Below the pieces are notes generated by a model. It made no database searches. It was not told the DNA's origin and worked only from the letters and a program-made list of their open reading frames with translations. A stretch of DNA of 64,000 nt from UBA668 sp039796575. Lineage in GTDB: Bacteria > Actinomycetota > Acidimicrobiia > Acidimicrobiales > Ilumatobacteraceae. The position numbers and the translations under genes are program-made. The stretch is from positions 34,465 through 98,464 of the forward strand of contig JBDKJP010000053.1 of NCBI GenBank assembly GCA_039796575.1, written 5' to 3'. Below, piece by piece: positions 38,743 through 49,026 of the stretch (its first letter is position 1; every line of letters starts with the position of its first letter).

Positions 38743-40003
38743 GGTGGAGGGTGAGGGGGAGGGCCTTGAGGCCGTTGATGAAGTTGCTGCGCACGCGGCG
38801 GGGCTCACCCACGAGCTCGACGCGCTCCACTCGACGCACCAGCGCTTCGAGGAACGCTCGCACCTCGAGCCGGGCCATCCACTGACCCAGGCACAGGTGC
38901 GGCCCGCCGCCGCCGAACGTGACGTGCTTGTTCGGGGTGCGGCCGAGGTCGAACACGTACGGGTCGGGGAACGCCTCGGGGTCGAAGTTCGCGGCCATGT
39001 ACCAGGTGACCACCTTCTCGCCCTTGGCCACCGCGATGCCACCGATCTCGGTGTCGACGGTGGCCGTACGGCGGAAGTGCAACTGCGGGCTGGTCCAGCG
39101 CAGCACCTCCTCGACGGCGGTGTCGAGCAGCGACGGGTCGGAGCGCAACCGATGGAGCTGCTCGGGGTGCTCGGCGAACGCGAGCAGGCCGTGCGACAGG
39201 GAGTGCCGGGTGGTCTCGTTGCCGGCGATCAGCAGCAGCAGGAAGAACGTGCCCTGCTCGCGTTCGGTGAGCGGCTCGCCGTCGACCAGCGCGTTGGTGA
39301 GCACGGTGAGCACGTCGCCACCCACGACGCCGCGCCGGGCCGTCGCGAGGCGTTGCACGTAGTCGAGCACCGTCAGGCTCACCGGGCTGCGGAACGGCAG
39401 CAGCCGGTACGGGTCGGTGTCGACCTGGTCGCTGACGGCGGGGGAGTAGTCGGGGTCGGCGTTGTAGACGATCTGGTCGGCCCAGTGGAACAGCTGCGGC
39501 GCGTCGTCGTCGGGCACGCCGAGCAGCCCGGTGATCATCCGGATGGGCAGCTCGCGGGCCACGTCGTACACGCCGTCGCAGGTGGGTGCGCCGACCACGC
39601 GGTCGAGCACGTCGTCGATGAGATGGCGAGCGTGCTCGGCGTAGGTGTCGACCGCCAGCTTGCTGAACGTCGGGTTCACGAGTTGGCGCAGCCGGGTGTG
39701 GCGCGGCGGGTCGGTCTCGAGCATCGTGCGCCGGGCGACGAGCGCGTCCGGGTCGAGGTCCTCGATCTCGGTGCCGCCGACCTCGCTGGAGAACGTGCGC
39801 CAGTCCTTGTGCACCGCGACCACCTGGTCGTGCCGGGTGAGCGACCAGAACCCGGTGCCGTGGTGCCCGTTCGCCTCGGTCTCGTTCACCCACGCCACGG
39901 GGGCGACACGCCGGAACTCGTCGTACGCGGCGAACGGCACGCCGTGCTCGTAGACGTCGTGGCCGAGGATGTCGAGGTGCGGCAGTGCGTCAGGCCGGGC
40001 CAT
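38732..40003 (-). CDS. Cytochrome P450
   Basis: The 423-residue protein is a bacterial class I P450. The I-helix has LLLIAGNETTRHS, the K-helix EEVLRW (ExxR) and the heme loop FGGGGPHLCLGQWMARLE with the cysteine ligand. An HTRLRQLVNPTFS segment matches the C-helix region. It resembles CYP families of actinobacteria that hydroxylate steroids, terpenes or aromatic acids; no ferredoxin gene is adjacent. TACGTT (complement of 40010-40015) lies 6 nt before the ATG, so it may be leaderless. It faces the FAD hydroxylase gene but is transcribed separately. Confidence 0.93.
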   Translation of the reverse strand: MARPDALPHLDILGHDVYEHGVPFAAYDEFRRVAPVAWVNETEANGHHGTGFWSLTRHDQVVAVHKDWRTFSSEVGGTEIEDLDPDALVARRTMLETDPPRHTRLRQLVNPTFSKLAVDTYAEHARHLIDDVLDRVVGAPTCDGVYDVARELPIRMITGLLGVPDDDAPQLFHWADQIVYNADPDYSPAVSDQVDTDPYRLLPFRSPVSLTVLDYVQRLATARRGVVGGDVLTVLTNALVDGEPLTEREQGTFFLLLLIAGNETTRHSLSHGLLAFAEHPEQLHRLRSDPSLLDTAVEEVLRWTSPQLHFRRTATVDTEIGGIAVAKGEKVVTWYMAANFDPEAFPDPYVFDLGRTPNKHVTFGGGGPHLCLGQWMARLEVRAFLEALVRRVERVELVGEPRRVRSNFINGLKALPLTLHPRT

Positions 40004-40081
40004 CGCCCGAACGTAGCGCAGGACCGTTCGGAGCCGAACGACCCTGCGCCACGTCTGGGCAAGGAAGCACTGGACCGGGTG

Positions 40082-40267
40082 TCAGAGCTGGCTGTTGGCC
40101 AGCTCCGTGCAGCCACCCGGCTGCGAGCACGTGACGGGTGTGGCCGGCGACCGCGGTTTCGCATCGGCGGTCTGCACCATGCCCACTGCCAAGGCAGCTG
40201 CGGCGGTGAGCAGCGCGAGCAGGGTGCGAACCCTGACCCGCTTGATGAGACCCCCGTCCACGTGCAC
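40082..40267 (-). CDS. Possible small secreted protein
   Basis: A 61-codon frame starting at GTG 40267 gives a basic N-terminus (KRVRVR), a hydrophobic core LLALLTAAAALAVGMV and a likely signal-peptidase site after TADA, leaving a mature peptide of about 28 residues with two cysteines (TCSQPGGC). On the minus strand TTGACC (complement of 40301-40306) followed by an AT-rich spacer could be a promoter ending near the start codon. I know no homologue and there is no Shine-Dalgarno. The stretch 40004-40344 otherwise has no gene. Confidence 0.4.
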   Translation of the reverse strand: MHVDGGLIKRVRVRTLLALLTAAAALAVGMVQTADAKPRSPATPVTCSQPGGCTELANSQL

Positions 40268-40344
40268 GACGGTGACACGACACACGAATCGAAAAGGTTT
40301 GGTCAAGAAACTGTCTGGGAATGTGACGCTGTGCGCGCAGGGCG

Positions 40345-42116
<1,772 letters not shown>

Positions 42117-42117
<1 letters not shown>

Positions 42118-43013
42118 CACACACGCTCCGCGTGCGACACCTTGAAGATGCCATCGGGCCGCACCACGAAGAACACGGCGATCACCAGGAACACGACCGC
42201 CGTCGAGAACTTGTCCCACCCGGTGGCCACCTCGGGGAGGTACGCGCGGGTGAGCGTCTCGAGCAGGCCGAGCACCACGCCACCGACGACGGCGCCGGTG
42301 AAGCTGCCGAGCCCACCGATGACGGCGGCGATGACCGCCTTCAGCAACCAGTCGGTGCCCATGCTCGGCTCGGCCGCCGGCGTGCGCATCAGGATGAGGC
42401 AGGCAGCCACGCCAGCCAGGAAGCCGGCGAACGCGAACGCGCCGGAGATGACCCGGTTGGCCCGCGTGCCCATCAGCCGGGCGGCGTCGAAGTCCTCGGC
42501 CGCGGCGCGCACGCTGATGCCGAACATCGTGCGCTTGAACACCATCGCGGTGATGGCCAGGGTGGCGATGGTGACACCGATGGTGACGACGTCCATCACC
42601 TCGAAGCTGACGCCGCCGATCCTGAACTGGTTGAACACCCAGGCCGGCTTGGGGAACGCACGCTGCTTCGGCGAGACGAAGATCTGCCACAGCGCGTGCG
42701 ACAGCCGTTCGATGGCGAACGACGTGAGCAGCAGCGTGAACGGGCTCGCGTTGCGCACCCAGCGGAACGCCACGAACTCCATCGTGACCGAGGCGAGCAC
42801 CGCGGCGCCGATGATGGCGATGGGCATCCACCACCAGCTGCCGCCGTGGAGGAAGAAGAAGTAGGCGGTGTACGCGCCGACGGTGATGAGCTCGCCGTGG
42901 GCGAAGTTCACCAGGTGCATCACGCCGAAGATGAGCGAGATGCCGAGGGCGAGCAGCGCGTACGTGCTGCCGACGCCGAGGCCGTCGACGACGGTCTGGA
43001 TGAGTTTGGTCAC
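42117..43013 (-). CDS. livH: LivH-type permease of branched-chain amino acid-type ABC transporter
   Basis: The 298-residue protein is an integral membrane permease of the LivH family: GLGVGSTYALLALGISLIFGVMHLVNFAHGELITVGAY near the start and VIAAVIGGLGSFTGAVVGGVVLG near the end, with about eight helices. The start is GTG 43013, overlapping the livF stop (GTGA); its own stop overlaps livM-livG. It forms the membrane channel with the LivM domain of the next gene product. Confidence 0.9.
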
Positions 43014-43732
43014 GAGGTGCTCCCGGACGTCTCGCCACCGATGAAGGTGTCGAACAGCGACGTGTCGGCGGCGAGCTCGGCACCGGTGCCGCTCGCCACG
43101 ATGTTGCCGGTGCGCAGCAGGTAGCCGCGGTCGGCGAGCTGGAGGATGCGGGTGGCGTTCTGCTCGACGACCAGCATCGTGCGGCCCTGTTCGCGCAGTC
43201 GCGCCAGCAGGTCGAACACCACGTCGACGATGGTGGGCGCGAGGCCCATCGTGGGCTCGTCGAGCAGCAGCAGGCGAGGGTTGCTCATCAGTGCCCGGGC
43301 CACGGCAAGCTGCTGTGCCTCGCCGCCGGAGAGGAAGCCCGCCGAGGTGCTCCACTTCGCACGGAGCACCGGGAAGACCTCGGCCGCCTCGTCGAGGCGG
43401 GCCTTGCGATCGGCCTTCGAGGCGGTGGTGCCGCCGAGGCGCAGGTTCTCCTCGACGGTCAGGTCCTTGAAGATGCGGCGGTGCTCGGGCACCAGGGCGA
43501 GCCCGCGTCGCACGAGCGACGCAGGCTCCATCCCGGTGACGTCGTCACCGTCGAGCCGCACGCTGCCGGTGGCCGGGCGCAACAGCCCGGCCACCGTGTT
43601 CAGCAGCGTGGTCTTGCCGGCACCGTTCGGGCCGACGAGCGCCACCAGTTCACCGGCGCGCACCTCCAGGGAGGCGCCGTGGAGCGCAGTGATCGCGCCG
43701 TAGCGCGTGGTGATGTCGTCGACCTCGAGCAT
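43010..43732 (-). CDS. livF: LivF-type ATPase of branched-chain amino acid-type ABC transporter
   Basis: The 240-residue protein is a LivF ATPase: Walker A GPNGAGKTTLLN, VPEHRRIFKDLTVEENL, a signature-region FLSGGEAQQLAVARAL, Walker B LLLDEPTMGLAP and VVEQNATRIL. It would pair with the LivG domain of the fused protein two genes downstream. I chose ATG 43732 (MLEVDDITTRYG), the usual LivF start; the longer frame only adds basic residues. The gene lies 19 nt after the substrate-binding protein gene. Confidence 0.92.
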   Translation of the reverse strand: MLEVDDITTRYGAITALHGASLEVRAGELVALVGPNGAGKTTLLNTVAGLLRPATGSVRLDGDDVTGMEPASLVRRGLALVPEHRRIFKDLTVEENLRLGGTTASKADRKARLDEAAEVFPVLRAKWSTSAGFLSGGEAQQLAVARALMSNPRLLLLDEPTMGLAPTIVDVVFDLLARLREQGRTMLVVEQNATRILQLADRGYLLRTGNIVASGTGAELAADTSLFDTFIGGETSGSTS

Positions 43733-43751
43733 GCGCGGCGTGCTCGGCGGA

Positions 43752-45017
43752 TCAGTCGGGCACGTTGGCCGGACGCATGGCCTCGACGAACGCCGGTGCG
43801 CCACCCTCGACGGTGAGGATGACGACGTCCTTGTCGGGCACGCCGTTGCGGTCCTTGTAGGTGACCGAGCCGGTGGTGACCTTCAGGTCCTCGAGGTTGT
43901 TGATGGCCTCGGTGAGCGCCGCCGGGTCGGTGGAGCACGCCTGGGTGGCCGCGGCCGCCAGGATCTGCACCGAGTCGGCCGACAGGGCGCCGAAGCTGAT
44001 GGTCTCGATCTGCGCACCCGCATCAGCGGCGTCGGCGAGGAACTGCTCGACGTCGTTGGTGTCCTGCGGGAAGGTGTGCGCGGCGAAGAACACGCCGTCG
44101 GCGATGTCGCCGGCGCTCCACACGACCGTGGCGTCGAAGCCGTCGACGCCCATCACCACGATGTCGCCGAGGCCGGCGGCATCGAGCTGCTCGAGCAGCG
44201 TCTGGGTCTGGGGCATCACCATCGCGGTGAACAGCACCTTGGGCTTGTCGGCGAGGTTCGAGATCTCGTTCACCTGCGTCGAGAAGTCGGCGTCGGCCAG
44301 GCTGTAGGCGTAGTCGCCGAGCACTTCGCCGCCGCCCTCGGTGAACACGGTGGTGAAGTACTCGGGGTTGCCCGAGAAGTACACGTCGTCGGTGCTGCTC
44401 AGCGTGACGGCCTTGGTGTAACCCTTGCCGAGTGCGAACTCGGCGATGGCCGCCGACTGCGACTTGTCGCTGAAGCTGGTGAGGAACGCGCCACGCGACG
44501 GGTCGGCGAGCGACGGGTCGGTGGTGGCCATGAACACGACGGGTGCCTTGCCGGCGACCGTGTCGAGCAGCGGGGCACCGGTGTTGGCGAAGGGCGGGCC
44601 GATGATGGCGTTGACGCCGTCGTCGAGCATCTCCTGTGCGGCGCGCTGCGTGGTGGCGGGGTCGCCCTGGATGTCCTTCACGCTGTACTCGATGGGCAGG
44701 CCGCCCACGCCGCCGGCGGCGTTGATCTGGTCGACCATCACCTTCGCGGCTTCCGAGCCGGGCTGGTCGCTGAACGCGCCGAGCTCGCCGAGGTCGGCGG
44801 CGAAGCCGATCTTCAGCGGCGTCTCGAGCGAGCAGTCGGAGGCCACCGACGTGTCGGTGCCCTCGGCGGCGGTGGTGTCGCTGCCGCCGGCCGTGGTCTC
44901 GCTGCCGGCCGCCGTGGTCTCGGCGCCGGCGGTGTCGGCGGTCTCGTCGTCGCCGCCGCAGGCTGCGAGCACGAGGCCGAGCGACACGATGGCGGCCGGG
45001 ATCAAACGCTTCTTCAT
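43752..45017 (-). CDS. Substrate-binding lipoprotein of branched-chain amino acid-type ABC transporter
   Basis: The 421-residue protein has a lipoprotein signal MKKRLIPAAIVSLGLVLAAC (lipobox LAAC, Cys20), an Asp/Thr/Ala-rich tether (about 22-60) and a LivJ-type periplasmic-binding fold: LKIGFAADLGELGAFSDQPG, NAIIGPPFANTGAP and the end KDRNGVPDKDVVILTVEGG. It captures the ligand outside the cell for the LivF, LivH and LivM-LivG proteins. GGGGGAG lies 5 nt before the ATG. It is the first and probably most strongly expressed gene of the operon and is divergent from the glutamine-synthetase-like gene. Confidence 0.92.
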   Translation of the reverse strand: MKKRLIPAAIVSLGLVLAACGGDDETADTAGAETTAAGSETTAGGSDTTAAEGTDTSVASDCSLETPLKIGFAADLGELGAFSDQPGSEAAKVMVDQINAAGGVGGLPIEYSVKDIQGDPATTQRAAQEMLDDGVNAIIGPPFANTGAPLLDTVAGKAPVVFMATTDPSLADPSRGAFLTSFSDKSQSAAIAEFALGKGYTKAVTLSSTDDVYFSGNPEYFTTVFTEGGGEVLGDYAYSLADADFSTQVNEISNLADKPKVLFTAMVMPQTQTLLEQLDAAGLGDIVVMGVDGFDATVVWSAGDIADGVFFAAHTFPQDTNDVEQFLADAADAGAQIETISFGALSADSVQILAAAATQACSTDPAALTEAINNLEDLKVTTGSVTYKDRNGVPDKDVVILTVEGGAPAFVEAMRPANVPD

Positions 45018-45133
45018 GAATCTCCCCCTGGATGACCGTGAGCCTTCTGTTCCACGGATCCGACAACCCTAGACCGAAAACTCGTTAGGGAACGAACGAT
45101 GTCCGCTCGACCCTTTGCTATCGTCCCCCGACC

Positions 45134-46456
45134 ATGGGGAACCGACGAGTCCGAGTCATGTGGTGCGACCTGAACGGCCTGTCGCACGGGCGGTACGTGC
45201 CCGAGCGCCGGCTGAGCGAGCACGGTCACCACGCCGTCACCACGCTCACCATGGGCATCGACCGGGAGATCCTCCCCGTCGAGGGCTACGCCGCCGACGT
45301 CGGCTTCCCCGACCTGTCCACCGTGCCGCTGCGCGAGACGCGCCGCGCCGGGTGGGAGGTCGACACCGACGTGGTGATCGCCGACCTCGAGTACCAGCAC
45401 GCACCGCTCGCACTGGCCCCGCGCACGGCGCTCGCGAAGGCCGTCGAGGCCTGGCGGGCGCTCGGCTACGAGCCGATGCTCGGCTACGAGATGGAGTTCT
45501 ACGTCATGCAGCCCGACGCAGCCGCGCCGGGCGGCTTCGTGCCGCTGGTCATCCCAGCGCACCGCGTGTACGGCGTCGGCATGGGCGGCGACAACACCGG
45601 CCTGATGTTCGACTTCTTCGACGCCGCCGAGGCCGCCGAGCTCGACCTCGAGGGCGTGATGGGCGAGTTCAGCCCCGGCCAGATGGAGCTCAACATGAAA
45701 TACGGGCCGGCGCTCGACGCGGCCGACCGTGCGTTCATCGCCAAGGAGATGACCCGCGAGCTCGCGGTGCAGCGCGGCTACGGCGTCACCTACATGGGCC
45801 GACCGAGCGCCACCATGGTCGGCAGCGGCCTGCACATCAACTTCTCGCTGTCGCCGGTCGACGGTGGCCTCAACGCGTTCGACGACCCGCACGCCGAGCA
45901 CGGCATCTCCGAGCTGTGCCGCAACAGCCTCGGCGGCCTCATCCGCCACCACGAGGCGCAGGCACTGATGTGCGCGCCGACGGTGAACAGCTACCGCCGC
46001 CTCATCCCCGGCATCATCGCCGGCTACTGGGCCAACTGGGGTCTCGACAACCGCTCGAGCACCTACCGCATCCCCGGCGAGCGCGGCAACGCGACGCGCA
46101 TCGAGAACCGCATGCCGTGCGGCACCGCGAACGTGTACCTGGCCGCTGCGGCCATGCTCAACGCGGCACTCATCGGCGTGTCCGAGGGCCTCGACTGCGG
46201 CGAGCCGCAGGCCGGCGACGGTGACAGCGAGCCGAACACCGACCGCCACACCCCGCACTCGCTGGCCGAGGCCATCGCCGCCTACGAGGCCGACGACGTG
46301 CTGCGCGACGCAATGGGCGCCGACCTCAGCCGTGCCTACGTGCAGTTGCGCAAGTACGAGCTCGACCTGTTCCACGCGGCCGGCAACGAGTGGACCGACA
46401 ACGCCGGTGAAGTGCTCACCGACTGGGAGCTCGAGCACTACCTGCCGTTCTACTGA
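45134..46456 (+). CDS. Glutamine synthetase-like ligase
   Basis: The 440-residue protein has the glutamine synthetase fold: a beta-grasp N-terminus RVRVMWCDLNGLSHGRYVP and catalytic elements YEMEFYVMQ, GEFSPGQMELNM, GSGLHINFS, APTVNSYRRL, NRSSTYRIPG and IENRMPCGTAN. Metal-binding glutamates and the His are present. It is not a classic GlnA (no adenylylation Tyr region or MSxKxxD), so it fits the gamma-glutamyl-amine or GlnA3/4-type ligases that glutamylate amines. The divergent LIV-type importer next to it may supply the amine or amino acid substrate. TATCGT ends 9 nt before the ATG, the leaderless pattern. Confidence 0.88.
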   Translation: MGNRRVRVMWCDLNGLSHGRYVPERRLSEHGHHAVTTLTMGIDREILPVEGYAADVGFPDLSTVPLRETRRAGWEVDTDVVIADLEYQHAPLALAPRTALAKAVEAWRALGYEPMLGYEMEFYVMQPDAAAPGGFVPLVIPAHRVYGVGMGGDNTGLMFDFFDAAEAAELDLEGVMGEFSPGQMELNMKYGPALDAADRAFIAKEMTRELAVQRGYGVTYMGRPSATMVGSGLHINFSLSPVDGGLNAFDDPHAEHGISELCRNSLGGLIRHHEAQALMCAPTVNSYRRLIPGIIAGYWANWGLDNRSSTYRIPGERGNATRIENRMPCGTANVYLAAAAMLNAALIGVSEGLDCGEPQAGDGDSEPNTDRHTPHSLAEAIAAYEADDVLRDAMGADLSRAYVQLRKYELDLFHAAGNEWTDNAGEVLTDWELEHYLPFY

Positions 46457-46460
46457 CGGT

Positions 46461-47105
46461 TCACAGCCCCAGCAGCGGCAGGCACGGTGCCACGCCGTGC
46501 AGTTCGATGTCGTCGCGCCGCAGGTGCGCGTCGAAGTGCGCTCGTGGCATCACGAACTGCAACGAGGTGGCTGCCGCTCCTCGCCGTACCTTCACCGTGC
46601 TGCCGTTCGGCTCGTAGCCCAGGCTGCGTGTGACGCCCAGCGACGGGCCGTTGTCGTGGAACGCCGCGGTCGTCGCGGTCTGCGCGCCGAAGCCGAGGAA
46701 GCCCAGCTGGAGCGTGGCGATGCGCATCTCCTTGCCGATGCCCAGACCCTGGAACTCGCGCCCGAGCCACGAGCCGGTCTCGAAGGTGCGGGTGACCGGG
46801 AACTGGTGCGCCATCAGTCCGGTGGTGCCGACGATCTCCCCGTCGACCCGCACCGCCAGGTTGACGTTCCACTGGTTCGGCGACAGGTCTGCCCGGGTGC
46901 GCCAGTAGAACTGCACGGTGTTGCGCTCCTGCTGCGGCGACGGCACGTCGGTCCACTCGATGGCGAACGGCATGAAGTCGGGGTCGTGGATACCCTTGGC
47001 CGCCAGCTGGGCGAGTGCGAACGCGGCGTGGTCGTCGATGGCCACCAGCTCGAGGCGCGGCGTGACGACACGGAGGTCGAAGAGCGGCCAGATCGGATGC
47101 GTCAT
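46461..47105 (-). CDS. GNAT family N-acetyltransferase
   Basis: The 214-residue protein is of the RimJ/RimL-like GNAT group: LRVVTPRLELVAIDD at the start, LAVRVDGEIVGTTGLMAHQFP, WLGREFQGLGIGKEMR with the acetyl-CoA loop QGLGIG, and TATTAAFHDNGPSLGVTRSLGYEPNG. RimL-type enzymes acetylate protein N-termini or small amines; the acceptor is unknown. Start ATG 47105 has GGAAG 9 nt upstream; ATG 47123 is an alternative. It is convergent with the glutamine-synthetase-like gene, 4 nt apart. Confidence 0.85.
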   Translation of the reverse strand: MTHPIWPLFDLRVVTPRLELVAIDDHAAFALAQLAAKGIHDPDFMPFAIEWTDVPSPQQERNTVQFYWRTRADLSPNQWNVNLAVRVDGEIVGTTGLMAHQFPVTRTFETGSWLGREFQGLGIGKEMRIATLQLGFLGFGAQTATTAAFHDNGPSLGVTRSLGYEPNGSTVKVRRGAAATSLQFVMPRAHFDAHLRRDDIELHGVAPCLPLLGL

Positions 47106-47148
47106 CCCGCGAGTCTTCCGCATCGCAGAATGCGCCTCACGCGGGTTT

Positions 47149-47934
47149 TCAGTAGGCGGTGAGGTACTGCTCGCGCTGCTGCTCGGCCATGCGCGCGATC
47201 TCGTCGATCTCGCTGGTGTCGAAGCCGGCCATCTCGCGGAACTTGCGGGCCAGTTGGATGGCGGCCTCGCGGGTCTCGCCACGCGCGCCGCGGAAGTTGA
47301 ACAGGCCGTCGACGGTGCGCTGGAACTCGAGCGCACGGGTCTGGCGGTCCTTGTCGTCCTTGGTGAGCTCACGCAGCCAGGTGCTGCCCATCTTCACGTG
47401 GGTGACCTCGTCGGCGAGCATCCAGTCCTCGCAGAACTCGAGCACCGGGTCGTCCATCTCGACGGCGAAGTCGCGCATCGTGGTGAACACGTCGATGGCG
47501 AGACCCTCGAGCGCGCGGTTCACGCCGGCCAGGCGGAACACGGGGTCGGGATGGCAGGCGGCCTCGAACAACGTGACGGCCTCGCTGAACTCGCCGACGC
47601 CGGTGCCCATGTGGTCGCCGAGCATCAGGCTGATCTCGACGTGCCGGGCTTCGTCCCAGCACTGGCGGGCCATGTCGAGCTTCATCGCGAACGGGGTCTC
47701 GTCGGTGGAGTAGTCGAACGCCGTGCGGCCGGCGCCCTCGAGCGCCTGGATCTCACCGACGAAGATGCCGTGCATCTGCCGACGGGCACGGTCGAACGAC
47801 TCCTCGGACGCCGGGTCGACGCGGCGTTGTTCGGCGGCGCCCTTCATGCGTTCGTCGGCGAAGCGTTCGGCCGTGGTGATGCGGTGGAAACGCTCGTCGC
47901 GGGCGAGCTGCTCGGGCGGCAACTGTGTGCGCAT
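47149..47934 (-). CDS. Ferritin-like diiron protein (DUF455-like)
   Basis: The 261-residue, largely helical protein has ferritin-type metal motifs: GEIQALEGAGR, QCWDEARHVEISLMLGDH (DExxH) and MLADEVTHVKMGS (DExxH), about 85 residues apart, which would form a diiron centre. It resembles DUF455/MiaE-like ferritin-fold proteins, whose members include tRNA hydroxylases, but a specific function is not clear. The start is ATG 47934; TATGTT (complement of 47941-47946) lies 6 nt upstream. It is divergent from the first glycosyltransferase gene with only 24 nt between start codons. Confidence 0.75.
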   Translation of the reverse strand: MRTQLPPEQLARDERFHRITTAERFADERMKGAAEQRRVDPASEESFDRARRQMHGIFVGEIQALEGAGRTAFDYSTDETPFAMKLDMARQCWDEARHVEISLMLGDHMGTGVGEFSEAVTLFEAACHPDPVFRLAGVNRALEGLAIDVFTTMRDFAVEMDDPVLEFCEDWMLADEVTHVKMGSTWLRELTKDDKDRQTRALEFQRTVDGLFNFRGARGETREAAIQLARKFREMAGFDTSEIDEIARMAEQQREQYLTAY

Positions 47935-47940
47935 GTGAAG

Positions 47941-47950
47941 AACATAGTCT
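47941..47950. promoter_or_regulatory. Back-to-back -10 elements of divergent leaderless genes
   Basis: The 24-nt region between GTG 47959 (plus) and ATG 47934 (minus) contains TAGTCT (47945-47950), 8 nt before the plus start, and TATGTT (complement of 47941-47946), 6 nt before the minus start. They share the TA at 47945-47946. Any -35 elements would lie inside the opposite coding regions. Confidence 0.5.
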
Positions 47951-47958
47951 CCTTTGTC

Positions 47959-49026
47959 GTGCGTGTCGCCTACACCTTGGAGCAGTGCTGGCACCGGGTG
48001 CCCGGTGGCACCGGTGTGGCGGCGCTGCGCGTCGCCGAAGCGATGGCTGCGCACGACGACATCCGCCTCGTCGGTGTGGCCGGACGTCACCGTCATCTGC
48101 CGCCCGAGCCGTGGTTGCCGTCCATCCCGGTCGCGCATCTGCCGCTCGCCGCGCCGTGGCTGTACGAGGCGTGGCTGCGCGTGGGCTGGCCGAAGGTCGA
48201 GCGCGCCACCGGCCGGGTCGACATCGCGCATGCCACGACGGTCATCCCGTGCCCCACCGACGCGAAGTTGGTGGTCACGCTCCACGACCTCGCGTTCCTG
48301 CACGAGCCCGATCACTTCACCTCGCACGGTGTGAAGGTGTTCAACCGCAGCCTCGACCTCGTTCGTCGACGGGCCGATCTCGTGCTGTGCAGCAGCCAGG
48401 CCACCCTCGACGACTGCCTCGCCGCCGGGCTCGACGCCGATCGCCTCCGGCTCGTGCCGCTCGGCGTGGAGGTGGAGCGTGCCTCGGCCGACGACGTCGC
48501 GGCCGTGCGCGCCGCGTACGACCTGCCCGACGAGTACCTGCTGTTCGTCGGCACCGTCGAGCCGCGCAAGAACCTGCGCGGCCTGGTCGCTGCGCTCGAC
48601 GAACTGCCGCCCGGTGTGCCGTTGGTCGTCGCGGGTGCCGAGGGGTGGGGCGACACCGGCGTCGATCCCGACCCGCGGGTGCGCTTCCTCGGCTTCGTGC
48701 CGTCCGAGCACCTCCCCGGTCTCTACGCGGGCGCGTCGGTGTTCTGCTACCCGAGCGAGCGCGAGGGCTACGGGCTGCCGGTGCTGGAGGCCATGGCGCA
48801 GGGCACTCCGGTGGTCACCAGCCGCGGCACTGCCACGGAGGAGACCGCGGGTTCCGCCGCGGTGCTGGTCGACCCGTTCGACCACGCCGACATCGCTCGT
48901 GGCATCGACGAGGCGCGCCGCCGTCGCACGGAGCTCGCCGCCAAGGGCCTCGCCCGGGCGAAGCGGCGCAGCTGGGCCGAGACCGCCAACCTCACCGCCG
49001 CGGCCTACCGGGAGCTGTGCCCGTGA
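47959..49026 (+). CDS. Glycosyltransferase family 4
   Basis: The 355-residue protein is a GT-B retaining glycosyltransferase of the GT4 family: HDLAFLHEPDHFTSHGVK, FVGTVEPRKNLRGLVAALD and the donor-binding PSEREGYGLPVLEAMAQGTPVV with the EGYGLPVLE form of EX7E. Start is GTG 47959, giving VRVAYTLEQCWHRVPGGTGVAA, a common N-terminus; GTG 47935 would be 8 codons longer. The sugar and acceptor are unknown. It is the first gene of a six-gene plus-strand group and overlaps the next gene (GTGA at 49023). Confidence 0.9.
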   Translation: MRVAYTLEQCWHRVPGGTGVAALRVAEAMAAHDDIRLVGVAGRHRHLPPEPWLPSIPVAHLPLAAPWLYEAWLRVGWPKVERATGRVDIAHATTVIPCPTDAKLVVTLHDLAFLHEPDHFTSHGVKVFNRSLDLVRRRADLVLCSSQATLDDCLAAGLDADRLRLVPLGVEVERASADDVAAVRAAYDLPDEYLLFVGTVEPRKNLRGLVAALDELPPGVPLVVAGAEGWGDTGVDPDPRVRFLGFVPSEHLPGLYAGASVFCYPSEREGYGLPVLEAMAQGTPVVTSRGTATEETAGSAAVLVDPFDHADIARGIDEARRRRTELAAKGLARAKRRSWAETANLTAAAYRELCP

